A DNA stretch of 64,000 nucleotides, from NCBI RefSeq assembly GCF_002282855.1, contig NZ_NRIR01000004.1:186001-250000 (forward strand). Reading direction: 5' to 3'. Positions within the stretch are counted from its first letter, which is position 1. Every line of letters starts with the position of its first letter. Positions 17,706 to 26,056 of the stretch are shown here, one piece after another. The notes under the pieces are model-generated. The model had not been told where the DNA came from. It saw only the letters and a program-made list of their open reading frames with translations, and searched no databases. The translations under genes were made by a program, and so were the position numbers. The stretch is from Paraferrimonas sedimenticola (GTDB lineage: Bacteria > Pseudomonadota > Gammaproteobacteria > Enterobacterales > Shewanellaceae).

Positions 17706-20051
17706 TTAAAACAGCTTTTGCCACCAGCTCTTGGCTCCACGGCTGCACTCCTTGCCCGGCTGCCAGCTATCTCGCAGCGCTGGTGAGGCCACCACATCTA
17801 AACAATCAGCGTTTTGCGCCATACCTGTGCTTGGGTCAAAGTAGCCTTGGACTATGTCCTGTGGCGGGATCAGACGCAGCGACATGGGCGCGCGTTGCTT
17901 CAAGAAAGCGCGATAGACGCTCAAAGCGCCGCTAGAGCCGTATAAGCCGGTTTTGCCGTTGTCATCCAGCCCCACCCAAACCGAAGCCACGTTGCGCTGG
18001 TCAAAGCCTGCGTACCAAGAGTCTCGGTTGTCGTTACTGGTACCGGTTTTACCCGCCAACACCACACCTGGGAATTGAGCACCTAAGCTTTTGGCGGTGC
18101 CGCGTTCCACTACTTGAGTCAGAGCGTGCTGTACCAAGTAAGCCGCTTCGGGATTAATGGCTTGCGAGCCACGCCGTTTATCCGCCTCTATCAGTCGATC
18201 TTCGCTATCAAGAACCGCGGTAACCGAGGTCAGCGGTCGATAGCGGCCACTGTCGGCTAAAGTGTGAAACAGTTGAGTCGCCATTAGTGGCGAGCCATTG
18301 ACCGCGCCTAACAACATGGAGGGATAGCGGCTAATCGACTCCTGCCAACCGGACTGCTCGAGCGTTGCCGCCACTGAGGGTAGTCCGACGGCCATGCCTA
18401 AGTTAACCGTGGGCACGTTCAAACTACCAACCAAGGCCTCTTGTAGCGGTACGCGGCCTCTAAACTGTTTGTCGACGTTTTTCGGCTGCCAGGTTTGCCC
18501 CTGACCATTGGCCAGAGTAATCGGCTCATCCTTTAGCGGCGTCACTAGGTTGTAATCCGCCGGCTTAGACAGCGCCGTGGCATAGACAAAGGGTTTCACC
18601 AAAGAGCCTATTGGACGACGAATGTCCATGGCGCGGTTAAAGCCTTTAAAGCCGGGTTGAGTGTCACCCACCATAGCCGCCACACCACCTTGGTAGCGGT
18701 CGCTGACCACCATACCCACCTGTAACTTAGACTTGCCACTGCGTTTTATCAGATTGGTCATCTCGCTCTTAACCGCCTTCTCGGCAGCTTGTTGAGCCAA
18801 TGGATCTAAGGTGGTGTAAACCTTAATACCGGTGGCATTAGCCAAACGGTTGCCATAGCGTTGTTTGAGCTCGCCGCGAACCAGCGCAAAGAAAGACGGT
18901 AGTTGCTGGCGCACACGACGCTTGCGGTCTCTAAGCTGCAGCGGCTGATTGACCGCCAACTTGTACTGCTCGGTATTAATGTTTTCTTGCTCTAGCAATA
19001 CCCGCAATACTAAGTCGCGACGCTGTGCCGCGCGCTCTTCAAAGCGCCAAGGGTTGTAATAGCTCGGGCCTTTGATCAAAGCGACCAGTAACGCTTGTTG
19101 CGGCAGAGTTAGCTCGGCCAATGGACGGCCAAAGTAAAACTGAGCCGCTAGCCCCATGCCGTGCACACCGCGGGCGCCGTCTTGGCCCATGTACACTTCG
19201 TTGAGATAAGCCTCGAGTATCGCTTCTTTGCTGTAGCGAAAATCAATGATCAGCGCCATGTAAGCTTCGCGGGCTTTGCGCCACAAGGAACGCTCGGACG
19301 ATAAAAAGAAGTTCTTAGCCAACTGCTGAGTGATGGTCGAGCCACCTTGTACCGCACGACCGGCTTTGAGATTGACCATGGCAGCGCGAACAATGGCCAC
19401 CGGGTTAACCCCATGGTGGTCATAAAAATTGCGGTCTTCAATCAAGAGCAAGGCGTCGATCAGGGTTTGTGGAATTTGCGAGCCCGAGACAAACACTCGG
19501 TCTTCCCTGTCTTGAGTGACCATGCGGTCTAACAACACAGGCTCGATATAGGCCACCGCCAAGTTGCGGCCATCGCTGTGACGTTGCACCTGAGATACGC
19601 CAAAGCTGTCAAAGTGCAGCATGAAGCGCTGTTGTTCCTGCCAGCCGCGAGGGTGCTGAAACGGACGGCGCCACACATCGATTTTGTCCGATGAGGCGCT
19701 AAACTCACCCACTTGACGAGGATTGGAGACTTTACGGTAGCCCAACAGTTTGAGTTCAGCGACCACCTGAGCGTGGGAAACTGGAGCCTCTGGATACAGA
19801 GCTAATGAACGGCTGAAGACTTGTGCCGGTAAGTGCCAGCGCTGCCCCTCAAATTTGGCGGCGATTTGTGAGTCCAGTCGTATGCCCCAAGCGAGTACGA
19901 TGGCAACTCCAATCAAGCCTAACTTCCAGCACAAACTCCATAGCCTACGCCCCCAACTGAGCTTGGACGCAGTTTTCCGCTTGGCTCGTGTGGCTCTTGG
20001 CTTTTTGGCGGCTTTTCTCGGCATAGGCTGTTTTGACTCGCTGACTTTCAA
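17706..20051 (-). CDS. mrcB: Penicillin-binding protein 1B (bifunctional)
   Basis: Inner-membrane bifunctional peptidoglycan synthase of 781 residues. A basic cytoplasmic tail (1-38) precedes one membrane segment (about 39-56) and a UB2H-like region (about 75-165). The GT51 glycosyltransferase domain carries its catalytic glutamate at E205 (LLLIEDRNFYDHHG) and GGSTITQQLAKN (237-248). In the transpeptidase domain the nucleophile is S483 in SLVK, with SLN at 543-545 and KTG at 668-670. The start used is the first methionine; a second one at residue 10 (MPRKAAKK) is possible. The E. coli orthologue needs the lipoprotein LpoB for activity; no such gene is nearby. hrpB lies beyond a small gene on the other strand. 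Confidence 0.95.
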   Translation of the reverse strand: MKVSESKQPMPRKAAKKPRATRAKRKTASKLSWGRRLWSLCWKLGLIGVAIVLAWGIRLDSQIAAKFEGQRWHLPAQVFSRSLALYPEAPVSHAQVVAELKLLGYRKVSNPRQVGEFSASSDKIDVWRRPFQHPRGWQEQQRFMLHFDSFGVSQVQRHSDGRNLAVAYIEPVLLDRMVTQDREDRVFVSGSQIPQTLIDALLLIEDRNFYDHHGVNPVAIVRAAMVNLKAGRAVQGGSTITQQLAKNFFLSSERSLWRKAREAYMALIIDFRYSKEAILEAYLNEVYMGQDGARGVHGMGLAAQFYFGRPLAELTLPQQALLVALIKGPSYYNPWRFEERAAQRRDLVLRVLLEQENINTEQYKLAVNQPLQLRDRKRRVRQQLPSFFALVRGELKQRYGNRLANATGIKVYTTLDPLAQQAAEKAVKSEMTNLIKRSGKSKLQVGMVVSDRYQGGVAAMVGDTQPGFKGFNRAMDIRRPIGSLVKPFVYATALSKPADYNLVTPLKDEPITLANGQGQTWQPKNVDKQFRGRVPLQEALVGSLNVPTVNLGMAVGLPSVAATLEQSGWQESISRYPSMLLGAVNGSPLMATQLFHTLADSGRYRPLTSVTAVLDSEDRLIEADKRRGSQAINPEAAYLVQHALTQVVERGTAKSLGAQFPGVVLAGKTGTSNDNRDSWYAGFDQRNVASVWVGLDDNGKTGLYGSSGALSVYRAFLKQRAPMSLRLIPPQDIVQGYFDPSTGMAQNADCLDVVASPALRDSWQPGKECSRGAKSWWQKLF

Positions 20052-20242
20052 TCTTTCTGGCGGCGATTATACGGGTGCAGTGGGCTAATCCCTAACCCTT
20101 TCTATTGATGAAAACTGCGCGTATCCCAATTGGATGATTCAGCATGCGGCCTTTAAACGCAAATTAGCCAGTGCTAATGTGGCATTTAGGTTTCGGTTAA
20201 CATCAAGGCCTAGCAAGCCATCACACCAGAGAGGTGCGTTTT

Positions 20243-20575
20243 ATGAAAAGGATTTTCGCTGTGTTTACCGTAGGAGCCGTTATTGGCTTCGCTGCAGGAT
20301 TAATTCTCACTTATCCAGTTTTCGCCAAACAACAATTAGCCATGATCCAAAACGCCGCCATAGAACGGCTTTACCAAATCGAACGTCGAGAAAGACCCCA
20401 GCCCAGTCCTCCGATGCCTCTGTCTATCATCCGTTCAAACGTCCATACTGACTTAGCCATCATCAGAGCGTATATAGAAAACGATTGGTTTTTGTCCTGC
20501 AACGATCTGACCAAGCAAATCAATGAGAAGGCTCAAGCATTGCGATTCGATCCCGATAAGCTGCCAACCTGTTAG
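20243..20575 (+). CDS. Small membrane-anchored hypothetical protein
   Basis: I do not recognise this 110-residue protein. The ATG at 20243 has AGAGAGG eight bases upstream, which supports this start over a GTG nine bases earlier. Residues 1-24 are a signal anchor (RIFAVFTVGAVIGFAAGLIL), followed by a basic, Pro-rich stretch (about 43-58) and a soluble C-terminal part with two cysteines (in LSCNDL and in the final PTC) that could form a disulfide if periplasmic. The last four bases overlap the hrpB stop on the other strand. It lies in the 520-bp interval between mrcB and hrpB, and no function can be inferred from that. Confidence 0.65.
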   Translation: MKRIFAVFTVGAVIGFAAGLILTYPVFAKQQLAMIQNAAIERLYQIERRERPQPSPPMPLSIIRSNVHTDLAIIRAYIENDWFLSCNDLTKQINEKAQALRFDPDKLPTC

Positions 20576-23064
20576 CCTTTCTTTTTGATTGAACGCCCCG
20601 CTTTCTCGAGAAGCGGTTCTTCCGGCCAGCGATGCTTGGGGTAGCGCCCACGCATATCTTTGGCAACCTCGAAGTAAGACGAGCCCCAAAAGTTGGCCAA
20701 ATCACTGGTGGTTTGAATCGGCCGACGTGCCGGTGATAGCAACTCAAAACACAGAGGTACTTGGCCAAATCCCAACAAAGGCGAACTCAACTCACCAAAA
20801 ACCTCCTGTAGCACCACTGACACCTTAGGTCCTTGCGCTGGGTGGTACTCAATCGGCACGGATTTGCCCGACGGGGTTCGATAGTGGCTAGGGGCTTGTT
20901 TGGCCAAGTCTTGTTGTTGCTCGAAACTGAGTTGATTGTTCAACAAGCTCTGCCAATCCACCGCTTTTAAGTCTCGAATGCTGCAGGCCTTGGGGTAGTA
21001 GGCCAGCATCCATTGATCGATAGTGCGACACAATTCGGCATCCTCAAACCCTTGGAATTGGTCGTTGTATTGAGCCAACCAACGCACCCGTTTTAGCCAA
21101 AATTGCACTTTGTCGGAGGGTTGCAGCACCTCCAATCCGTGCTCGGGTAGTAGCTGGCCCAATGCTTCGACAAACTGCTCAGGGGACAACTTAGCGCTGG
21201 ACTGATTAGCAAGGCGGATCCGCCCAAGCATGAGGTCGGTGCTAGCCCGAATTTGCCCTTTGTCGCCATCGTAGAAATAGCGAGAGACCTTTTGCTGGCG
21301 GTCTCCAAGGTGTTCCATCACCTGAGATTGAGTCACACTGGCCGCGAGGTAGATGCGACCGCCGCTGCGCTGACCATCGCAGTCCGCGACTACCAACCAA
21401 GGTTCGCGACGCATAGGGTCTTCTTCGCGAAGAGCCACGCTTTTACCGTTGTACAAGGTGTAATCTCGGCCTTCGCTTTGGCGCTGTCGGGCCACTCGGT
21501 CGGGAAACGCGTGCAATAACATAGCCCCGATTTGAGCACCGATTTGAACGCCAGCGGCCAGTCCAAAATCGGCAGTGGCTATTCGCAAACGCTTAGCCCA
21601 GGACTTGGCGTTGCGCTTTATCGCCGCTTTAGCCATTGGGTGCACCCCTTGCCCAAAAGACAAGGCTTTTAGCCTGTGCTCGATATCCACACCAGTGCGG
21701 GAGCTAAGCACATCGCGCTCCGACAAAAGCGCCGCCAATTGGCAAGCCAGCCAAGCATCAGAAGTGTCTTGATGGGCCAACAACATAGCCCCTAATCTCG
21801 GTTCTATGCCCAAACCAGCAATAGTCTCGCCGTTGGCGGTCACCTGACCCGACTCGCTGACCAAGCCCAACAGCTGCAATAACTGCATCGAGGTGTCAAA
21901 GTGCACCGGATTTGGTGGGGTCAACCAAGGTACGTCGGCGTAAGACTTAAAGCCCCACATCATAAGTTCAAGCACAGTACTGCAAAGGTCTTCGCGACAA
22001 ATGGGCTGGGTTTGAAACTCGCTCAAACCGGCTTGCTGCGACTCACGCCACAATCGATAGCCGTGGCCCGCTCGAGTACGTCCAGCCCGCCCCAGCCGCT
22101 GCTCCGCCGAGGCTTTGGAAATTCGCCCAAGCTGTAAGCGGGTCATGCCACTGCTGGGGTCGTACTCACTAAAGCGCTCCAATCCCGAGTCAATCACTTG
22201 AGTGATGCCGTCAATGGTCAAACTGGTTTCGGCAATATTGGTGGCCAAAATCACTTTGCGAATGCCATCTTTCGCTGGCTGAATTGCTTGTTGTTGCTCG
22301 GCAAAAGGTAAGCTGCCGTACAGAGGTAATACCTGGGTGTTGTTCGGCAATTCTGGGAGTTGCTCGATGGCCCGCTTGGCCGCTTGAATCTCACGAGCAC
22401 CGGGCAAGAACACTAGAATGTCGCCGCTGTCTTGAGCCAAGGCGCGCTTGACCTGAAGTGCTACCGCATCTTCTAAGCGCCTATCGCCAACATCCGCGTA
22501 CTCACAACTGACCGGAAAGGTGCGCCCCGGGCAATGCATGACTTTGGCACCACCCAGGTACTCAGACACCATGTCAGTGTCTATGGTGGCCGACATTACC
22601 AGTAATTTAAGGTCATCACGCAATGCTTGTTGGGCCTCAAGGCAAAACATCAAACCCAAGTCCGAGTGAATCGAGCGCTCGTGAAACTCATCGAAGATCA
22701 CTAAGCCAACCCCTGACAACTCGGGATCGCTCTGCAAGCGTCGAGTCAAAATACCCTCAGTGACGATTTCCACCTGAGTCGCAGCGCTGCGTTTGGACTC
22801 GTGACGAATTTGATAGCCAATTCGCTGCCCTACCTCCTCGCCCAGACACGCCGCCAAATAGGTCGCCAAGGACTTGGCCGCTAGACGCCGCGGCTCTAGC
22901 ATCAGAATTTTCTGGCCTGACAAATAATCTTGCTCCATCAAGGCTAACGGCACTTGAGTGGATTTACCCGCGCCTGGCTGGGCCTGCAGTACTAAGTTAG
23001 ATTCGCGTTGAAAGTGGCGTTGTATGTCGCCAAGTAGTGCGGCAATAGGTAGGGCTTGATTCAC
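20572..23064 (-). CDS. hrpB: ATP-dependent helicase HrpB
   Basis: DEAH-box helicase of 830 residues, homologous to E. coli HrpB; RNA is the presumed substrate but the cellular role is poorly known. Walker A is GAGKST (31-36), followed by the DExH box DEFHERSIHSDLG (near 125) and motif III SATIDTDM. The second RecA domain has ATNIAETSLTIDGI and QRLGRAGRTRAGHGYRLW (motif VI). HA2 and the HrpB C-terminal domain complete the protein (PLLGFGQVPLCFELLSPARRPIQTTSDL in two parts). It converges with the small membrane-protein gene with four shared bases and is divergent from thpR over 140 bp. Confidence 0.95.
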   Translation of the reverse strand: MNQALPIAALLGDIQRHFQRESNLVLQAQPGAGKSTQVPLALMEQDYLSGQKILMLEPRRLAAKSLATYLAACLGEEVGQRIGYQIRHESKRSAATQVEIVTEGILTRRLQSDPELSGVGLVIFDEFHERSIHSDLGLMFCLEAQQALRDDLKLLVMSATIDTDMVSEYLGGAKVMHCPGRTFPVSCEYADVGDRRLEDAVALQVKRALAQDSGDILVFLPGAREIQAAKRAIEQLPELPNNTQVLPLYGSLPFAEQQQAIQPAKDGIRKVILATNIAETSLTIDGITQVIDSGLERFSEYDPSSGMTRLQLGRISKASAEQRLGRAGRTRAGHGYRLWRESQQAGLSEFQTQPICREDLCSTVLELMMWGFKSYADVPWLTPPNPVHFDTSMQLLQLLGLVSESGQVTANGETIAGLGIEPRLGAMLLAHQDTSDAWLACQLAALLSERDVLSSRTGVDIEHRLKALSFGQGVHPMAKAAIKRNAKSWAKRLRIATADFGLAAGVQIGAQIGAMLLHAFPDRVARQRQSEGRDYTLYNGKSVALREEDPMRREPWLVVADCDGQRSGGRIYLAASVTQSQVMEHLGDRQQKVSRYFYDGDKGQIRASTDLMLGRIRLANQSSAKLSPEQFVEALGQLLPEHGLEVLQPSDKVQFWLKRVRWLAQYNDQFQGFEDAELCRTIDQWMLAYYPKACSIRDLKAVDWQSLLNNQLSFEQQQDLAKQAPSHYRTPSGKSVPIEYHPAQGPKVSVVLQEVFGELSSPLLGFGQVPLCFELLSPARRPIQTTSDLANFWGSSYFEVAKDMRGRYPKHRWPEEPLLEKAGRSIKKKG

Positions 23065-23204
23065 ATTGAACTTCGAGCGGTAACAGATACTGATACTGTA
23101 TCAGAGATTGGCTGTAACACGGCAAAACCGAGCGGATAAAGAGCAAAGTTTTTATCCTGTTCTAGAATCAAATGATTGTTAAATCTGATACTTAGCTTTT
23201 TTGA

Positions 23205-23738
23205 ATGAATCGACTGTTTGCCGCCATCAAGGTCAATAGCACTGCCAGCCAACAAATTTGCCAATTACAGTCTGGATTTGGTCGCGATGGACGAATCATC
23301 CCTAAAGACAATCTGCACATCACTCTAGCCTTCTTTGGTTTAACCCGAGAAGCGGTGCAGTTAGAACTAGTCGAAGCGATCCAAGCGGTCCCCAAACGCA
23401 AGTTTTCCCTGTGCTTTGATACTTTATCCATTTGGCCCAACTCGCGACTGCGTTGCTTAGAGACCAGTCAATGCCCGCAAGCCCTTGCTGAGCTCGCCCG
23501 CGACCTACGCGGCCTTAGCGCTCGTTACGGTCTGCATCAAAGCCTGCACCCTTACCGCCCTCACATCAGTTTGCAACGCAACTTGCCGCAAACCACGGGG
23601 CAATGGCAAACCAGTTGCGCCCTCGCTCAACCCATAATAATCTGGCCGTCACACTTTCAATTGTTTCGCTCCCAACTGGGTCCCTCGGGCCCTCACTACC
23701 AGCCCATCGCCAGTTGGAGTTTGCACAAGGACGGCTGA
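23205..23738 (+). CDS. thpR: RNA 2',3'-cyclic phosphodiesterase (2H family)
   Basis: Cytoplasmic 2H phosphoesterase that opens 2',3'-cyclic phosphate termini of RNA to 2'-phosphates and can ligate tRNA halves in vitro. The paired catalytic motifs are clear: H38-I-T40 (NLHITLAFFG) and H120-I-S122 (RPHISLQR). The length of 177 is typical of ThpR/LigT. It is followed by sfsA after seven bases, so the two are probably co-transcribed. The helicase gene hrpB lies divergently upstream, which places two RNA-related genes head to head. Confidence 0.9.
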   Translation: MNRLFAAIKVNSTASQQICQLQSGFGRDGRIIPKDNLHITLAFFGLTREAVQLELVEAIQAVPKRKFSLCFDTLSIWPNSRLRCLETSQCPQALAELARDLRGLSARYGLHQSLHPYRPHISLQRNLPQTTGQWQTSCALAQPIIIWPSHFQLFRSQLGPSGPHYQPIASWSLHKDG

Positions 23739-23745
23739 TTCCCCC

Positions 23746-24486
23746 ATGCAAGTGGCTCCTAGCCTAATCAAAGGCACCCTAATCAAGCGCTACAAGCGCT
23801 TTCTCGCTGATGTTCAGTTAGACAACGGCGACACCATCACAGCCCACTGCCCCAACACAGGTTCCATGAAGAACTGTCTGTTTGAAGGCCACCCAGTGTG
23901 GTTAAGCGTCAGTGATAATCCAAAACGCAAGTACGCCCATACTTGGGAGTGGGCGCAAGATGACTGTGGACACCGCTTCTCAGTCAATACAGCGCGGGCC
24001 AACGCCCTAGTGGTGGAAGCCATCGAAGCCGGCGTCATTAAGGAACTAAGCGGCTATTCGCGAATCCAAACAGAGGTAAAGTACGGGCAAGAGAACAGCC
24101 GTATTGATATCAAACTCAGTAGTGATAATCGCGGTGATTGCTTTGTGGAAGTTAAGAGTGTCACCCTTCACCTAGGCGATGGACTCGGCGCTTTTCCCGA
24201 CGCGGTGAGCACGCGTGGCCAAAAACACTTGCGCGAACTGATGCACATGGTGGAAAACGGCCAGCGAGCTGTGCTTGTGTTTGCTGTGGTGCACACCGGA
24301 ATTGAACAAGTTTGCGCCGCTTTTCACATAGATCCCGCTTACTCGGAATTATTGAACCAAGCTCTCAAATGCGGCGTAGAAGTACTTGCCTATTGTGCTG
24401 AATTCAAGCATAACAGTATTTACTTAACGAAAGCGCTACCCATTGTTAGCCAGAATTCAGTTACCACGGGGTCTCTCAAGCCCTAA
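23746..24486 (+). CDS. sfsA: DNA/RNA nuclease SfsA (sugar fermentation stimulation protein)
   Basis: SfsA-family protein of 246 residues. E. coli SfsA was found through its effect on maltose metabolism and is now usually annotated as a nuclease with a PD-(D/E)xK-like fold. Visible blocks are KRYKRFLADVQLDNG, HCPNTGSM, the metal-binding candidate SRIDIKL with CFVEVKSVTLHL (D and ExK), and FPDAVSTRGQKHLREL. The length is normal. It sits between thpR and dksA, and the sfsA-dksA-gluQ-pcnB-folK-pan order is well known in gammaproteobacteria. A 141-bp gap before dksA carries the dksA promoter. Confidence 0.95.
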   Translation: MQVAPSLIKGTLIKRYKRFLADVQLDNGDTITAHCPNTGSMKNCLFEGHPVWLSVSDNPKRKYAHTWEWAQDDCGHRFSVNTARANALVVEAIEAGVIKELSGYSRIQTEVKYGQENSRIDIKLSSDNRGDCFVEVKSVTLHLGDGLGAFPDAVSTRGQKHLRELMHMVENGQRAVLVFAVVHTGIEQVCAAFHIDPAYSELLNQALKCGVEVLAYCAEFKHNSIYLTKALPIVSQNSVTTGSLKP

Positions 24487-24530
24487 CGCCCCATTGTTAT
24501 TAGCGCACGTAACTTGAGACAGGCGAGATT

Positions 24531-24573
24531 AGCAGACAAATAATTTGCCACATAAGAGCTGGTCTGCTATATG
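24531..24573 (+). promoter_or_regulatory. dksA promoter with flanking dyad
   Basis: TTGCCA (24545-24550), 17 bases, then TATATG (24568-24573) preceded by TGC as an extended -10. The arms AGCAGAC (24531-24537) and GTCTGCT (24562-24568) are inverted repeats with centres 31 bp apart, about three helical turns, one upstream of the -35 and one touching the -10. This may be a paired operator. The prediction is by eye. Confidence 0.5.
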
Positions 24574-24627
24574 TATCGCCCTTTTAAAAAGAATGAAAAT
24601 TGTGCGCATTAGATTTATAGGAGAAGC

Positions 24628-25074
24628 ATGATGCCAGCAGGCAATAAAAAAATTGGCGTAATGGCCATTGCCGGTGTCGAACCCTACCAGGCAAAAGATG
24701 GTGAGGAGTACATGAGTGCTGAACAGCACAAACACTTCCGCATCATTCTGGAAGCATGGCGCAACCAGCTACGTGAAGAAGTGGACCGCACCGTGAACCA
24801 CATGCAGGACGAAGCGGCGAACTTCCCAGATCCTGTCGATCGTGCTGCCCAAGAAGAAGAGTTCAGCATCGAATTGCGCACCCGCGACCGCGAGCGCAAG
24901 CTGATTAAGAAGATTGAAAAGACACTGCAGAAAATCGAAGACGACGACTTCGGCTTCTGCGATACCTGTGGTATCGAAATCGGCATTCGCCGCCTAGAGG
25001 CGCGACCAACCGCCGACCAGTGCATCGATTGCAAAACCCTAGCTGAAATTAAAGAAAAGCAGCTAGCGGGATAA
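24628..25074 (+). CDS. dksA: RNA polymerase-binding transcription factor DksA
   Basis: Secondary-channel binding factor that acts with ppGpp to repress stable-RNA promoters and activate amino-acid biosynthesis genes. The 148-residue protein has a long coiled-coil hairpin (about 30-108) whose tip carries D68 and D71 in NFPDPVDRA, matching the essential D71 and D74 of E. coli. The zinc finger cysteines are C111, C114, C132 and C135. The ATG at 24628 is followed at once by another ATG, so the start may be one codon later; TAGGAGAAGC is the ribosome-binding site. An intrinsic terminator follows, separating it from gluQ. Confidence 0.97.
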   Translation: MMPAGNKKIGVMAIAGVEPYQAKDGEEYMSAEQHKHFRIILEAWRNQLREEVDRTVNHMQDEAANFPDPVDRAAQEEEFSIELRTRDRERKLIKKIEKTLQKIEDDDFGFCDTCGIEIGIRRLEARPTADQCIDCKTLAEIKEKQLAG

Positions 25075-25080
25075 AACGAA

Positions 25081-25101
25081 AGGGGCTTTGAGCCCCTTTT
25101 T
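25081..25101 (+). terminator. Intrinsic terminator after dksA, abutting the gluQ start
   Basis: AGGGGCT (25081-25087), loop TTG, AGCCCCT (25091-25097), then Ts to 25102. The start codon of gluQ begins at 25104, so the U-tract runs directly into the next gene. Confidence 0.88.
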
Positions 25102-25103
25102 TA

Positions 25104-25988
25104 ATGCCTATGTCTTACATCGGACGCTTCGCACCATCACCCTCAGGCCCGCTCCACTTTGGTTCATTGGTGGCCGCGCTAGGTAGTTACTTGCGAGCCA
25201 AACAACAAGGTGGGCGTTGGTTGGTGCGAATTGACGACCTCGACCCTCCCCGAGAGGTTCCCGGTAGCGCAGATAGCATTTGCCAAAGCCTGCAAGCCCA
25301 TGGCCTGCACTGGGATGACGAACTCTTTTATCAGTCGCAGCGATTCGAGCAATATCAAGCCTGCTTGGACCAATTAATGGCAAAGGGCTTGGCTTACGGC
25401 TGTCATTGCACCCGCAAACGCATTCAATCCCTTGGCGGTTTGTACGACGGTCACTGCCGCGAGCTTAACATCGACCCCAACGGGCAAGGCATTCGCCTAC
25501 ACAACCAACACCCGATCACAGAGTTTGACGATCAGCTGTTAGGTCAAATTTCGATTGGAGCCGATTGGGCCGGCGAAGACTTTTTATTGAAACGTAGAGA
25601 CGGTTATTTCGCCTATCAGCTTGCGGTGGTGTTAGACGACCACTACCAAGGCATCACCGAAGTGGTGCGCGGAGCTGATTTGCTGGAAACCAGTGCTCGT
25701 CACATTAGCTTGTATCGAAGCTTGAATCTGCAAGAGCCGAAATGGGCGCATCTGCCTTTGGCTTTAATGCCCAATGGACAAAAGTTATCCAAGCAGAATC
25801 AGGCCCCAGAATTAGAGGCTGTGCAGGCCACACAAAACTTATTTGACGCGCTGTTAATACTTGGACAAACCCCACCAGATGGGAACCCCGATGATTACAG
25901 CGTGGAGCAAATACTCGAGCACGCGGTCGCCGCTTTTGATTGGGAGGCAATTCCCACCAAAGCCCAAGTAGCACCGTCGCCAGTTTAA
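25104..25988 (+). CDS. gluQ: Glutamyl-Q tRNA(Asp) synthetase
   Basis: Truncated GluRS paralogue that transfers glutamate to queuosine in the anticodon of tRNA-Asp; it lacks an anticodon-binding domain. The 294 residues include the HIGH-equivalent FAPSPSGPLHFGSL, the specificity segment RIDDLDPPREVPG, a zinc site formed by CHC and YDGHC (about 97-120), and the KMSKS-equivalent KLSKQN (about 232-237). The start could be 25104 or the in-frame ATG at 25110. No good ribosome-binding site is seen because the upstream bases belong to the dksA terminator. It follows dksA as in E. coli. Confidence 0.95.
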   Translation: MPMSYIGRFAPSPSGPLHFGSLVAALGSYLRAKQQGGRWLVRIDDLDPPREVPGSADSICQSLQAHGLHWDDELFYQSQRFEQYQACLDQLMAKGLAYGCHCTRKRIQSLGGLYDGHCRELNIDPNGQGIRLHNQHPITEFDDQLLGQISIGADWAGEDFLLKRRDGYFAYQLAVVLDDHYQGITEVVRGADLLETSARHISLYRSLNLQEPKWAHLPLALMPNGQKLSKQNQAPELEAVQATQNLFDALLILGQTPPDGNPDDYSVEQILEHAVAAFDWEAIPTKAQVAPSPV

Positions 25989-25991
25989 AGA

Positions 25992-26019
25992 TTACTCGCC
26001 GTCGCAAGTTTGCTATAGT
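25992..26019 (+). promoter_or_regulatory. Candidate pcnB promoter
   Basis: TTACTC (25992-25997), 16 bases, TATAGT (26014-26019) with TGC before it (extended -10). GC-rich bases ATGGCGCC follow the -10 as a discriminator. Transcription would begin near 26026, about 30 bases before the proposed AUU start codon. Confidence 0.45.
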
Positions 26020-26056
26020 ATGGCGCCTAAAAATGCAATCACACTTGAGGTGGGTT

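Noticed and set aside
25940-26056. Longer PcnB starting inside gluQ
   Set aside because: The extra residues have no similarity to PcnB and no ribosome-binding site; the AUU at 26057 fits both the site and the family start.
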